Position numbers and translations under genes: made by a program. Positions 45,318 to 54,206 of a stretch of DNA of 64,000 nt are shown piece after piece; the stretch's first letter is position 1; every line of letters begins with the position of its first letter. The notes under the pieces were generated by a model that was given only the letters and a program-made list of their open reading frames with translations, was not told the DNA's origin and ran no database searches. Source of the stretch: JBDOQU01 sp039839375 (GTDB lineage: Bacteria; Pseudomonadota; Alphaproteobacteria; DSM-16000; Inquilinaceae); NCBI RefSeq assembly GCF_039839375.1, contig NZ_JBDOQU010000017.1, positions 54,051 to 118,050 on the forward strand, written 5' to 3'.

Positions 45318-45433
45318 GGAAATGCCGCGAAGGCCGCAGGGTTTTTTCCGGGACAATGGTATGGTCATCGCGGCCCCCTTGGGTATAACTGTCGGCGCGC
45401 GAACGGCGCCAAAAAAACGGAGGAGACACGATT

Positions 45434-46402
45434 ATGACAATCACTAACGCCCAACGGCGCAACAGGATCGGCGCTGCAGTCGCCGCGCTCGCGCTGCCTG
45501 TCCTGTTTCTCGGCGCCCACGGCACCGCAAGCGCGCAGAACCTGTCCATCGCCACCGGCGGCACGGGCGGCGTCTACTATCCGCTCGGCGGCGGCATCGC
45601 CACGGAGATTCGCGAGAATGTCGACGGCTACGACGCCACCGTCCAGGAGACGAACGCCTCGGTGGACAACATGCTCCTCCTCAAGGCCGGCGCGGCCGAC
45701 CTGGCCCTCGGCGTGGGCGACACGGTGGCGGCCGCTGCCGCCGGCGTCGACCCGTTCGAGGAGCCGCTGGCGATCTGCGCGATCGGCATCCTGTACAGCA
45801 ACTTCATGCAGCCGGTGACCACCGAAGGGACCGGAATCGAGAGCGTCGAGGACATGGCGGGCAAGGTCGTCTCCGTCGGCGCGCCCGGCTCCGCGACCGA
45901 GGTTGGCGCCATCCGGATTCTCGAGGCTGCCGGTCTCGACCCCGAATCGGACATCGACCGGCGCCAGCTTGGCGCGGCGGAGACGGTGGCGGCGCTGCGT
46001 GACGGCACGATCGACGCGGGATTCTGGTCCGGCGGCCTGCCGACCGGCGCTCTGGTCGACCTGGCCAGCACGGGCGAGATGAAGATCGTCCCGATCGGCG
46101 AATATGCCGAGGCCCTCGCCACTGAATATGGCGGCTACTACATGGAGAAGTCCGTGCCCGCCGACACCTACCAGGGTCAGTCGGAAGCCGTTTCGGTCAT
46201 CGCCTCGCCGAACGTCCTGGTCGTGCGCGCCGACATGGATGAGGAGCTGCAGCAGAACATCACCGCAGCCATCTTCGACAACAAGGAAGACCTGGTTCAG
46301 GTGCATCCGGCGGCCAAGGAACTCGATCCCTCCACGGCCGGCGAGATTCCGTTCATCGAAACTTGTCCCGGATCGCAGGCCTACTACGATCAGGCCGGTT
46401 AA
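45434..46402 (+). CDS. TAXI-family TRAP transporter substrate-binding protein
   Basis: 322-residue periplasmic protein. Residues 1-35 form a signal peptide (basic start, hydrophobic core, cleavage after ASA). The mature protein begins QNLSIATGGTGGVYYPLGGGIATEIRE, the TAXI signature; later come SVGAPGSATEVGAIRILEAAG and DAGFWSGGLPTGALVDL. TAXI proteins feed fused TRAP permeases; known ligands include glutamate and dicarboxylates, but the ligand here cannot be told. It heads a three-gene transporter operon. Confidence 0.93.
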   Translation: MTITNAQRRNRIGAAVAALALPVLFLGAHGTASAQNLSIATGGTGGVYYPLGGGIATEIRENVDGYDATVQETNASVDNMLLLKAGAADLALGVGDTVAAAAAGVDPFEEPLAICAIGILYSNFMQPVTTEGTGIESVEDMAGKVVSVGAPGSATEVGAIRILEAAGLDPESDIDRRQLGAAETVAALRDGTIDAGFWSGGLPTGALVDLASTGEMKIVPIGEYAEALATEYGGYYMEKSVPADTYQGQSEAVSVIASPNVLVVRADMDEELQQNITAAIFDNKEDLVQVHPAAKELDPSTAGEIPFIETCPGSQAYYDQAG

Positions 46403-46407
46403 CCTCC

Positions 46408-46920
46408 TTGCGTAATCCGGCCGCCGTCGCCGTCGTGCTCGCCTGTCTGGTGAGTCCGGCCGCCTCGGCGGCCGGGCTCGACCCCGCGCAGGGTGAAGCC
46501 GCTCGGGCAATCGTCGTTCGCAGCCACGACGGCGGCATTCTGGCGAGCGTGCCCCTGCACGGCGAGCATTTCGCGGTGAGCTACCGCAATTCGATCTACG
46601 GCACACCGGCCGAGGAACGCTACGAAGTTCTGCCTGACGGCCGCTACCGGCTGGTGCAGATCGCGGCGGACCAATTGGCCGTGCTGGAGGAATATTACGC
46701 GGTTCCCGGCGCCCCGCGACGTGCGGAGGAACCGGACCGTCGCGAATGGGTCGTGCCGCCGGATCCCGCGCATCCGTTAGTGCTTGAACGCCTGTCAATA
46801 GCTGCTACAGACCTCGGCGAGCGCACCGTGCATGTGCCCGGCGCGCCGCCACTTGAGCTTTGGCGGCTGGTCGAGGACGGGCAGCCATTCGTCGTCCTGG
46901 GCATTGAGGAGAATCCATGA
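46408..46920 (+). CDS. DUF1850 domain protein (TAXI-TRAP accessory)
   Basis: 170-residue predicted exported protein beginning with a signal peptide (RNPAAVAVVLACLVSPAASAAG). HGEHFAVSYRNSIYGTPAEERYEVLPDGRYRLVQI is the DUF1850 pattern, often found between TAXI-binding and TRAP-permease genes. The start is set at TTG 46408, 5 bp after the upstream stop, where the signal peptide begins; the frame is open further upstream inside the preceding gene. It overlaps the permease by 4 bp. Function unknown. Confidence 0.8.
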   Translation: MRNPAAVAVVLACLVSPAASAAGLDPAQGEAARAIVVRSHDGGILASVPLHGEHFAVSYRNSIYGTPAEERYEVLPDGRYRLVQIAADQLAVLEEYYAVPGAPRRAEEPDRREWVVPPDPAHPLVLERLSIAATDLGERTVHVPGAPPLELWRLVEDGQPFVVLGIEENP

Positions 46921-48899
46921 CCGAGCGATCCGGCGTCAGCGTCGTCGGCGATCAGCCTATCGATGAGGAAGCGCTGCTTGCTGAGTTCGAGGCCGAAAAG
47001 CCTGCCCGTCGGCTGAGCGGTATGCCTCTTCTCGCGGCCCAGACGATAGGCGTGTGCCTTTCGCTTTTCGCGCTCTACTGGGTTTTCAACCCGATGGCGA
47101 AGCAGTTCTACCTGCCGTCGTTCCTGATGATCAGCCTGCCCATGACCTTCCTGGTCTATCGCGGCTGGAGCCGGCCGAACGGATCGGGTTCCGAAGCGCC
47201 GGACAACCCGCATCTCCTGGACTGGGCGCTGGCGGTGATTGCGGCGGTTCCGTTCGCCTACATCATCTCGGACTGGGATTCCTTCTTCCGGCGCGCCATC
47301 ATCCCGACCCCGCTGGACATGGCGATGGGGACGATCGCCATTCTGGTCACTCTGGAAGCGGCCCGCCGAACCGTCGGGCTGCTGGTCCCGCTGGTGGTCC
47401 TCTTCTTCTTCGGCTACGCGTTCTGGGGCCCTCTGTTCCCAGCGCCCTTCGGCACCTCGGCTTTCGGCTGGGCCCGGCTGGTCGGCCACAACGTCATGGG
47501 CACGCAGGGATTGTTCGGCGTTCCCACGGACGTTGCGGCGACCTACATCATTCTCTTCACGATTTACGGCGCGGTGCTCAGCGCGTCCGGCGCCACCCGC
47601 TTCTTCATCGACCTGTCCTTCTCCGCCTTCGGCCAGTCGAAGGCCGGACCGGGAAGGACCGTGACCATGGCCGGCTTCCTGCTCGGCACCGTCTCCGGCT
47701 CCGGCGTCGCCACCACCGTGACGCTGGGCGGTATATCGTGGCCACTGCTGCGAAAGGCCGGATACCCGCAGGAACATGGCGGCGCCGTCCTTGCCGCCGC
47801 CGGCATCGGCGCCATCATGTCGCCGCCGACATTGGGGGCCGCCGCCTTCATCATCGCTGCGCTACTGGGCGTTTCCTATCTGCAGGTGCTGATCTGGGCG
47901 ACGATCCCGACGCTCCTCTATTATCTCGGCATCATCCTGTCGATCGAGATGGACGCCCGGCGCTTCAAGACCCACACGGTCGATATCGAGGTCAAGCCCG
48001 TCGGCGGGCTGCTGCTGCGCTTCGGCTATCACTTCAGTTCGCTGATCGCGATCGTGGTGTTCATGGCGATGGGAATGACCCCGTTCCGCGCCGTGATGTA
48101 CGCCACCGGGCTCGCCTTCATCCTCAGCTTCCTGGACCGGGAAGCCTGGATGACCCCCCGGCGCATCTGGGACGCGCTGGCCCAGGGCGCCATGGGCGCG
48201 CTTTCGGTCATACCCGTCATGGCCGCAGCCGGGCTGATCGTTGGCGTCATGACGCTCACCGGGCTCGGGCTCAAGCTGGCGAACATCATCGTCATGATCG
48301 CCGGCGGCAATTTGTTCCTCACCGCGCTCTTGTCGGCGATATCCATCATTCTTCTCGGGCTCGCCGTTCCGGTAACCGCCAGCTTCATCATCTCCTGGGT
48401 GATCATCGGCCCCGCCTTGCAGGATGTGGGCGTTCCGGCATATGCCGCGGCCATGTTCATCTTCTACTATTCCGTGCTCAGCGAGGTTTCCCCGCCCACC
48501 GCGCTCTCGCCGTTCGCCGCTTCCGCCATCACGGGCGGCAAGCCGGTGAAGACCATGTGGCTGACCTGGCGATATACGCTCTCGGCCTTTCTGGTTCCGT
48601 TCATCATCGTGCTGTCGGACCCCGGCATAGGCCTCCTGTTCCAGGGCGGATGGCAGGTGGTCCTCCTTTCGTTCGTCATCTCCGTCATAGCGGTCTCCGC
48701 GCTCGCGGTGGCGACCGGCGCATGGCTGCTGGGACCCGCCGGATGGGCCGAACGCATCCTGTTCGGGATCGGGGCCGTCGCGTTGCTTGTGATGGAGCCG
48801 ATCTTCATCGGCGTCGGGGCCGCGGCGATCGTCATCGGGTTCCTGATTCATATCGTCGGGCGGCGGCGGCATGCATCGCCGGCGAGCAGGGAAGGATAA
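46917..48899 (+). CDS. TRAP transporter fused permease (4TM-12TM, TAXI type)
   Basis: 660-residue inner-membrane protein combining the small (DctQ-like) and large (DctM-like) TRAP subunits. After a charged N-terminus there are about 16-18 hydrophobic helices. DctM motifs include GFLLGTVSGSGVATTVTLGGISWPLLRKAGY and GIGAIMSPPTLGAAAFIIA. It imports its substrate by sodium coupling, with the TAXI protein encoded upstream. It is translationally coupled to the DUF1850 gene. Confidence 0.94.
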   Translation: MTERSGVSVVGDQPIDEEALLAEFEAEKPARRLSGMPLLAAQTIGVCLSLFALYWVFNPMAKQFYLPSFLMISLPMTFLVYRGWSRPNGSGSEAPDNPHLLDWALAVIAAVPFAYIISDWDSFFRRAIIPTPLDMAMGTIAILVTLEAARRTVGLLVPLVVLFFFGYAFWGPLFPAPFGTSAFGWARLVGHNVMGTQGLFGVPTDVAATYIILFTIYGAVLSASGATRFFIDLSFSAFGQSKAGPGRTVTMAGFLLGTVSGSGVATTVTLGGISWPLLRKAGYPQEHGGAVLAAAGIGAIMSPPTLGAAAFIIAALLGVSYLQVLIWATIPTLLYYLGIILSIEMDARRFKTHTVDIEVKPVGGLLLRFGYHFSSLIAIVVFMAMGMTPFRAVMYATGLAFILSFLDREAWMTPRRIWDALAQGAMGALSVIPVMAAAGLIVGVMTLTGLGLKLANIIVMIAGGNLFLTALLSAISIILLGLAVPVTASFIISWVIIGPALQDVGVPAYAAAMFIFYYSVLSEVSPPTALSPFAASAITGGKPVKTMWLTWRYTLSAFLVPFIIVLSDPGIGLLFQGGWQVVLLSFVISVIAVSALAVATGAWLLGPAGWAERILFGIGAVALLVMEPIFIGVGAAAIVIGFLIHIVGRRRHASPASREG

Positions 48900-48926
48900 T
48901 CGGCGGAATCCTGCCGGCGCGAGAGG

Positions 48927-48952
48927 TGCCCCGGCGGAATTCCGCCGGGGCA
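48927..48952. terminator. Perfect 26-bp palindrome between convergent genes
   Basis: TGCCCCGGCGGAA (48927-48939) is followed immediately by its exact reverse complement (48940-48952). It lies in the 58-bp gap between the convergent TRAP permease and EamA genes and probably ends both transcripts, although there is no T tract. Confidence 0.6.
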
Positions 48953-48957
48953 GCCGG

Positions 48958-49893
48958 TCAGGAAGCCCGGCTTTGCGCCCTGGTGGTCATGATCACGCCG
49001 GCCATGATGATGGCGGTTCCGATCCAGGTCGGCGGAGAATAGCTTTCGCCCAGGAAGAAGATTCCAGCGACGAGGCTGACTGCCGCCCCGACATAGCCGA
49101 TCTGGCTCAGATAGACCGGTCCGCCGACTGCTTGTAACCGGAAGAAGAAGGCGAACATCGCGGCGGAGGCGGCGACTTGCGCAACCACCAGCAACGGCGC
49201 GTCGAGAAGGCTGCCGAAGGAGCCGCCGTCGCCGATGGCGAAGACCCCGGCAAGCAGCATCGCCGCCGCCGCCAGATGGCTGCCGACCGCCAGCTCGGTT
49301 GGCCCGGCCCCTTCCGGCCAGTCCTTGGTCCGGTAGATGTTGCCGGCGGCGAGGCTGACCGGGATCAGCAGGCCGATGCCCACCCAGAACAGGTCCGCCG
49401 GCTGGGAGGCCTCGCCGCGCGTCATCGTCACCATCACCGCCCCGGCGAAACCGACCGCGATGCCCGCCACGCCCAGCATGCTGGGCCGGCGCACGCCCAG
49501 AAGGATCGACAGCACCAGCGTCACCACCGGCGACAGCGTCAGCATGATGGCCGTGTAGCCCGCGCCCAGATGCGGGATGGCGGAGAACATCAGTATGTTC
49601 GGGATGGCGTAGGAGATCGCGGCCGCGATGACGAAGTAGCGCAGCTTGTGCGCGGTGAGTCTGAGGGGCATCCGCCGCGCCAGCAATACGCAGAGCAGCA
49701 CGCTGCCCGCGCCGAAGGAGATGACGAAGGACCACAAGGTCGGCGGGATTCCGCCTTCGGCCGCCAGCTTGCCGAAGGGCGGCGTCATGCCGAGCAGCCC
49801 TCCGGTGACGAGCAGCAGGCCGAACGCCGAATCCTGAAGCCGACTCATCGGGCCTTTCCCGGTGGCGACGGGCGCAGCCGTTTCGTCCGTCAT
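48958..49893 (-). CDS. EamA-family (drug/metabolite) transporter
   Basis: 311-residue inner-membrane protein with ten predicted helices in two EamA repeats (first about residues 25-160, second about 170-305, ending GESYSPPTWIGTAIIMAGVIMTT). The family exports amino acids, metabolites and drugs; the substrate is unknown. Its ATG (49893) overlaps by 4 bp the stop of the reductase remnant upstream, so the two are coupled and probably controlled by the divergent MarR protein. Confidence 0.88.
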   Translation of the reverse strand: MTDETAAPVATGKGPMSRLQDSAFGLLLVTGGLLGMTPPFGKLAAEGGIPPTLWSFVISFGAGSVLLCVLLARRMPLRLTAHKLRYFVIAAAISYAIPNILMFSAIPHLGAGYTAIMLTLSPVVTLVLSILLGVRRPSMLGVAGIAVGFAGAVMVTMTRGEASQPADLFWVGIGLLIPVSLAAGNIYRTKDWPEGAGPTELAVGSHLAAAAMLLAGVFAIGDGGSFGSLLDAPLLVVAQVAASAAMFAFFFRLQAVGGPVYLSQIGYVGAAVSLVAGIFFLGESYSPPTWIGTAIIMAGVIMTTRAQSRAS

Positions 49894-50069
49894 GCCGCAG
49901 CCTTCCTGATGAAGCCTTCGAAGGCTTGACCGAACGTCGTCAGGAACGCCTTCGTGTTGTCGTTGACCAGCTTCCCGCCATCATCGAACAGCCCGGCGAT
50001 CGCGTTGGCGACCTTCCGGCTGTAGGATTCCCGGCGCAGGCTGCCGACAAGAACCGCGACTCTGGTCAT
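49890..50069 (-). pseudogene. NAD(P)H-dependent FMN reductase remnant with a large internal deletion
   Basis: The 59-residue frame starts MTRVAVLVGSLRRESYSRKVANAIA, the FMN-binding N-terminus of the azoreductase/ChrR-type reductase family. It passes directly to LFDDGGKLVNDNTKAFLTTFGQAFEGFIRK, the normal C-terminal helix of the same family. Normal members have about 180-190 residues, so roughly 120 central residues are missing in frame. The frame remains open and coupled to the EamA gene. It is probably non-functional as a reductase. An in-frame upstream start at 50093 would add eight residues. Confidence 0.75.
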
Positions 50070-50116
50070 TTTTCCATCACCCTTGGCTTGCAACTGGTTT
50101 CGCGATAATCTTTAGT

Positions 50117-50143
50117 GTAAAGATACTTTACGTCAAGATACTT
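50117..50143. promoter_or_regulatory. Candidate MarR operator in the divergent promoter region
   Basis: GTAAAG-ATA-CTTTAC (50117-50131) is a perfect inverted repeat. AAGATACTT occurs at 50120-50128 and again at 50135-50143, 15 bp apart. It lies in the 86-bp gap between the reductase remnant and the MarR gene, and its A/T richness stands out from the surroundings. Confidence 0.6.
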
Positions 50144-50155
50144 ATGGTGAGTTAA

Positions 50156-50638
50156 ATGGATCGTGCGGCGAGAGCGGTGGAGCAATGGGGGAGGGAGCGG
50201 CCGGATCTGGATGCCAGCCCCATGGCCGTCCTGGGACGGCTGGCCGAAGCGGCCTACGTCACGCGGGATCGGATAAACCCGCTATTCGCGCGGTTCGGGT
50301 TGCAGCCGGGGGAATTCGACGTGCTGGCGACGCTTCGGCGATCGGGAAAGCCCCACGCGCTGACGCCGACCGCGCTCTACGAGGCGACGATGATCTCATC
50401 GGGCGCCATGACAAACCGGCTCGACCGGTTGGAACGCGCCGGCCTCATCGCGCGGGAACCCCATCCGACCGACCGGCGCGGCGTGGTCGTCCGGCTGACG
50501 GAAAAGGGCCTCGCCCTCATCGACGAGGCGGTGACCGCCCATGTCGAGAACGAGCACCAGATCCTCTCCGGCCTGACGGCTGAGGAACGGGACACGCTGG
50601 CGGCCCTTTTGGCGAAGCTGATCGCCAGCGTGGGGTGA
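50156..50638 (+). CDS. MarR-family transcriptional regulator
   Basis: 160-residue dimeric winged-helix protein. The winged-helix core runs FARFGLQPGEFDVLATLRRSGKPHALTPTALYEATMISSGAMTNRLDRLERAGLIAREPHPTDRRGVVVRLTEKG, with the recognition helix at SSGAMTNRLDRLE and the DxRG wing motif at TDRRG. It is divergent from the reductase remnant/EamA pair and has a palindromic operator candidate just upstream, which suggests it represses both directions. Effector unknown. Confidence 0.92.
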   Translation: MDRAARAVEQWGRERPDLDASPMAVLGRLAEAAYVTRDRINPLFARFGLQPGEFDVLATLRRSGKPHALTPTALYEATMISSGAMTNRLDRLERAGLIAREPHPTDRRGVVVRLTEKGLALIDEAVTAHVENEHQILSGLTAEERDTLAALLAKLIASVG

Positions 50639-50655
50639 TTCTTCCCCCATTCGTC

Positions 50656-50775
50656 GTCATGCTGGACCCCGATCCAGCATCCATGCGGCGTCGATGGAAG
50701 CTGGGGCCGCGCTCGTTCCTTCGCTGTCGGTGAAGCGGCGATGGCCTATGGATTCCGGATCAAGTCCGGAATGAC
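50656..50775 (+). repeat. Dispersed repeat family A, copy 3 (intact)
   Basis: GTCATGCTGGACCCCGATCC to CCGGATCAAGTCCGGAATGAC, 120 bp, with short palindromes at both ends. It is the most complete copy in this window and reveals the insertion in copy 2. Confidence 0.8.
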
Positions 50776-50804
50776 GAGGAAGGGAAAGGTTCGCGCCCCT
50801 CTTC

Positions 50805-50862
50805 CTCATGGTGAGCCCGTCGAACCATGTGGGCACAGACGCTTCGACAAGCTCAGCGTGAG
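50805..50862 (+). repeat. Dispersed repeat family B, copy 3
   Basis: CTCATGGTGAGCCCGTCGAA to GCTTCGACAAGCTCAGCGTGAG, 30 bp after family A copy 3. Together they fill the 245-bp gap between the convergent MarR and response-regulator genes; no gene is visible there. Confidence 0.75.
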
Positions 50863-50883
50863 AAGGTGGCGGGCGGCGAAACC

Positions 50884-52266
50884 CTACCCGTCCCCCGCCC
50901 GGTCGATGAAATCGCCGCGGTCGATGCCGTGCTTGACCATCTTCTCGTTCAGGGTCCGCCTGGGGACCTGAAGAGCCTCCATCACGGCGGTGACCGAGCC
51001 GCCATGCTCCTCCAGCGCCATCTCGATCAGTCGGCGTTCGTAGGCGGCCACCAGATCGGCCAGCCCCGTCGTTTCGCCATGCGACGCCGTTCCGCCCAGG
51101 CGCAGGATTTCCTCCACCGATCGCCCTGTGGCCGAGAGGCCCAGCGCGAAACGCTCCGCGATCATCTTCAGTTCGCGGACATTGCCGGGCCATCGGTGCG
51201 CCATGAGGGCGGCGATGTCCGACGAGGACGCGGTTCGGCGCGGCTTGCCGAGGCGGGTGCAGGCGCGATCCACGAACAGTTCGAATAGAAGCGGGATGTC
51301 CTCCATCCTCCGGCGCAGGGGCGCCAGGTCGATCTCCGCCGCATTGAGCCGGAAATAGAGATCGGACCGGAAGCGCCCGGCCTGGCTTTCGGCCATGAGG
51401 TCGGCCTTGGAGGCGGCGATGACGCGGATGTCCAGGCTGATCTGGCGGTTGGAGCCCACCCTTTCCACCACCCGCTCCTGAAGGACGCGCAGAACCTTCG
51501 CCTGGACGGCGAGCGGCATGCTCTCGATCTCGTCCAGCAGCAGGGTGCCGCCGGTCGCCTGTTCGAACTTGCCGATCCTTTGGCCGCGTGCGCCGGTGAA
51601 GGCGCCCGCTTCGTGCCCGAACAGCTCGCTCTCGACCAGCTCGGCCGGTATGGCGGCGCAGTTCACGGCGACGAAGGGGCCATCGGCGCGGGGGGAGAGA
51701 TCGTGGATAGCCCGCGACACCACCTCCTTGCCCGTCCCCGTCTCGCCGGTGATGATCACGTCGGCGTCGATGGCCGCCAGTTCGGTTACTGCCTGCCGCA
51801 GCCGCGCCAGCGTCGGCGACATGCCGACCAGCCGGCCTTCCAGGGCCGTCTCCCGTCCGTCCAGACGGAAGCGCAACTGCTCGATCTCCCGCTTCAGCCG
51901 GCACTGCTCGCCGGCCCGTTGCAGCACCGCTGCCAGATGTTCGGGCATATAGGGCTTCTGGACGAAGTCGAACGCGCCGTCGCGCATCGCCTCCACCGCC
52001 ATCGGGATGTCGCCATGGGCCGTCAGCAGGACGACGGAGATGCTCTCGTCCAGCCGGCGGATCGACCGCATCAGTTCAAGGCCGGTGATTCTGGGCATCT
52101 TGACGTCGGTCAGCACCACGTCCGGCTTCAGGCGCTCCGCCGCCGCCAGACCCTTTTCGGCGTCCGGCGCGTCCGTGACGTCGAAATCCAGCAGGCCCAG
52201 CCATTGGATGATGGAATCCCGGACGACCTTCTCGTCGTCGACCACCAGCACATTCAGTCGTGTCAC
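50884..52266 (-). CDS. Sigma-54-dependent response regulator (DctD/NtrC family)
   Basis: 460-residue activator. Receiver domain residues 4-120, with the phosphoacceptor Asp54 (VLTDVKMP). The AAA+ domain has Walker A GETGTGKE (174-181), the sigma-54 contact loop GAFTGA (221-226) and Walker B LLLDE (242-246). A Fis-type HTH follows at the end (GGSVTAVMEALQVPRRTLNEKMVKHGI). The start GTG 52266 overlaps the kinase stop by 4 bp. With the upstream kinase it forms a DctB/DctD-like pair; no -24/-12 target promoter was recognised nearby. Confidence 0.93.
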   Translation of the reverse strand: MTRLNVLVVDDEKVVRDSIIQWLGLLDFDVTDAPDAEKGLAAAERLKPDVVLTDVKMPRITGLELMRSIRRLDESISVVLLTAHGDIPMAVEAMRDGAFDFVQKPYMPEHLAAVLQRAGEQCRLKREIEQLRFRLDGRETALEGRLVGMSPTLARLRQAVTELAAIDADVIITGETGTGKEVVSRAIHDLSPRADGPFVAVNCAAIPAELVESELFGHEAGAFTGARGQRIGKFEQATGGTLLLDEIESMPLAVQAKVLRVLQERVVERVGSNRQISLDIRVIAASKADLMAESQAGRFRSDLYFRLNAAEIDLAPLRRRMEDIPLLFELFVDRACTRLGKPRRTASSSDIAALMAHRWPGNVRELKMIAERFALGLSATGRSVEEILRLGGTASHGETTGLADLVAAYERRLIEMALEEHGGSVTAVMEALQVPRRTLNEKMVKHGIDRGDFIDRAGDG

Positions 52267-54158
52267 GTCGCCATGCTTTCTTCGCGCTCGCGCGCCGCGC
52301 CCTCTTGGGCGATCGTCTGAAGGGGGATGCGGATGCGGAAGGTCGTGCCGCGCCCCACGGCGCTGTTGACCTCGATCCCTCCGTCCAGATCCTTGATGAT
52401 CCCATATACAATGGAGAGGCCAAGCCCGAGGCCTTCGCCGACCTCCTTCGTGGTGAAGAAGGGGTCGAAGATCAGCTCCAGCCGGTCGGCTTCGATGCCG
52501 CTGCCGGTGTCGGTAACGGTGATCATCGCCTCGTCCCCGTCCGCGGCCAGAGCGACGGATAGCGCACGCCGGTCGACCGATTGCAGGGCGTCGACGGCGT
52601 TGGACAGGATGTTCACCAGCACCTGCTCCAGCCTGATCGCGTTGCCCAGCACATAGACCGGCCCGTCGGGCGTGTCGACCGTCAGCGCGATACCGGAGGA
52701 TTTGAAGCGATAGCCGATGAGCGACAGGGCGTTGGACACGACCTGCCGCAGATCGGTCGGCTGGCGCGCCTCCGTCTCCTTCCGGGAATAGGTCTTGAGG
52801 TGCCCGGTCAGGGAGGTCAGCCGCTCCAGCAGGGACTGCATGGAGGACAGGTTGTCGTCGACCGTAGTCCACTCCCGTCGCCGCACCAGGATCTTCATGC
52901 TGGCGAGGTAGGTCCGAAGCGCCGCCAGAGGCTGATTCACCTCATGGGCCACGCCCGCCAGCGCCTGCCCCAGGCTCGCCAGCTTCGACGCCTGGATCAG
53001 CCCGGCCTGCGCCGCCCGCCGTTCCTCCTCCGCCCGGACCCGCTCCTCCATCTCGCTGCGCAGGCGGCTGTTCGCCTCCCGCAGCTCCAGCGTCCGGCGC
53101 GCCACCCGCTGCTCCAGGAATTTGTGGGCGTTCAGCTTCAACGTCGTGGTGCGGTGCCGCTGATAGGCGACCACCGTCAGCAGGATGAGGGCGATCGCCC
53201 CGGTTCCAGCCGCGATGCCCGCCCCGATCGACCGCCAGCCCAATTCGGAGACGGGCTTGAAGAACATCAGTGACCAGTTGTGCCGGGGCAGGGCGCGGCG
53301 ATAGAGGACATAGCGCCCGCTATCCTCCTCCGGCGGATCAGTGAATCGGACAAGCTGCGCGCCCCGCCAATCCTGCCGGGAGGCGAAGATGGGCGGGGCG
53401 GTCGATGAGCCGGGTCCGTACTGCCGCGTCGTCTCCAGAAGGCGGCGGATTTCGCGATCCAGCGGATAGAGCGGCCGGTATCGCCAGTCGGCGCGGGCGG
53501 AGAGGAAGGCCACGCCCTTCTCGTCGATCGCGGCGATCAACTCGTCCGATTGTGACCAGCGGGCCTCGACCTGCCGCAGATCGACCTTCACCACCGCGAC
53601 GCCGGCCGGACGGCCGTCGATGTCGATGCGGCGGGAGAGGTAGTATCCGGGGATGCCGCTGCTGGTCCCCAGCGCGTAGTACTGCCCCGCCCGGTCCCTC
53701 ACCGCGTCCTGATAGTAGGGGCGGAAGGTGTAGTTCTGGCCGACGAAGCTGTCCGGCTCCCGCCAATTGCTGGAGGCGAGCGTCAGCCCGTTGATGTCCA
53801 TGACATAGAGCTGGTTGGACGCCGTCGTCTCGTTGAGGCCGTACAGATAGTTGTTGGCGGCGGCGACGGCGGCGGGATCGTCCGGGTTTTCCAGCAGGAT
53901 CTGGATCGGCTCCGCCTGAGCGACCACGAAGGGCAGGTAGCGGAAGCCCTCGATGGTCGCTTCCAGCGTCATGTCCAGCAGGGTCAGCCGGTTCTCGGCC
54001 TCGTCCCCCAGCCGCGCCAGATTGCGCCTCAGCGCCAGTTCGAACGCCGACCATGCGGTCAGGGCGACGAACAGCAGCCCGACAAGCGCCAGCGCCGCCA
54101 GGGACCAGCCCCGCGGTCGCCGGAACCCGCTCCGCATGGTTTGGAAGGTCAGCGCCAT
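52263..54158 (-). CDS. Sensor histidine kinase (DctB-like)
   Basis: 631-residue membrane kinase: TM1 at about 19-42, a periplasmic double-Cache region to about 305 (LYVMDINGLTLASSNW..., FRPYYQDAV, YALGTSSGIPGYYLSRRI), TM2 at about 311-332, a long coiled-coil linker (345-395), the H box with His405 (AGVAHEVNQPL), and a HATPase domain with N box NILSNAVDAL and G boxes DTGSGIEADRL and GEGLGLGLSI. DctB-type kinases sense C4-dicarboxylates through the Cache domain; here the neighbours are a polyamine-type importer, so the ligand is open. Confidence 0.92.
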   Translation of the reverse strand: MALTFQTMRSGFRRPRGWSLAALALVGLLFVALTAWSAFELALRRNLARLGDEAENRLTLLDMTLEATIEGFRYLPFVVAQAEPIQILLENPDDPAAVAAANNYLYGLNETTASNQLYVMDINGLTLASSNWREPDSFVGQNYTFRPYYQDAVRDRAGQYYALGTSSGIPGYYLSRRIDIDGRPAGVAVVKVDLRQVEARWSQSDELIAAIDEKGVAFLSARADWRYRPLYPLDREIRRLLETTRQYGPGSSTAPPIFASRQDWRGAQLVRFTDPPEEDSGRYVLYRRALPRHNWSLMFFKPVSELGWRSIGAGIAAGTGAIALILLTVVAYQRHRTTTLKLNAHKFLEQRVARRTLELREANSRLRSEMEERVRAEEERRAAQAGLIQASKLASLGQALAGVAHEVNQPLAALRTYLASMKILVRRREWTTVDDNLSSMQSLLERLTSLTGHLKTYSRKETEARQPTDLRQVVSNALSLIGYRFKSSGIALTVDTPDGPVYVLGNAIRLEQVLVNILSNAVDALQSVDRRALSVALAADGDEAMITVTDTGSGIEADRLELIFDPFFTTKEVGEGLGLGLSIVYGIIKDLDGGIEVNSAVGRGTTFRIRIPLQTIAQEGAAREREESMAT

Positions 54159-54206
54159 GGGCGCACACTACGCCGGAGCGCCCGACGCGCGCCAGCATGG
54201 CGGGGT

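Noticed and set aside
45318..45433. Possible sigma-54 promoter for the TAXI-TRAP operon, given the DctD-like regulator nearby
   Set aside because: No TGGC-N8-TTGC type -24/-12 pair was seen in this stretch.
47054..49042. 662-codon alternative frame over the TRAP permease
   Set aside because: Arg/His/Gly-rich shadow frame; the overlapping frame encodes a clear TRAP permease with membrane helices.
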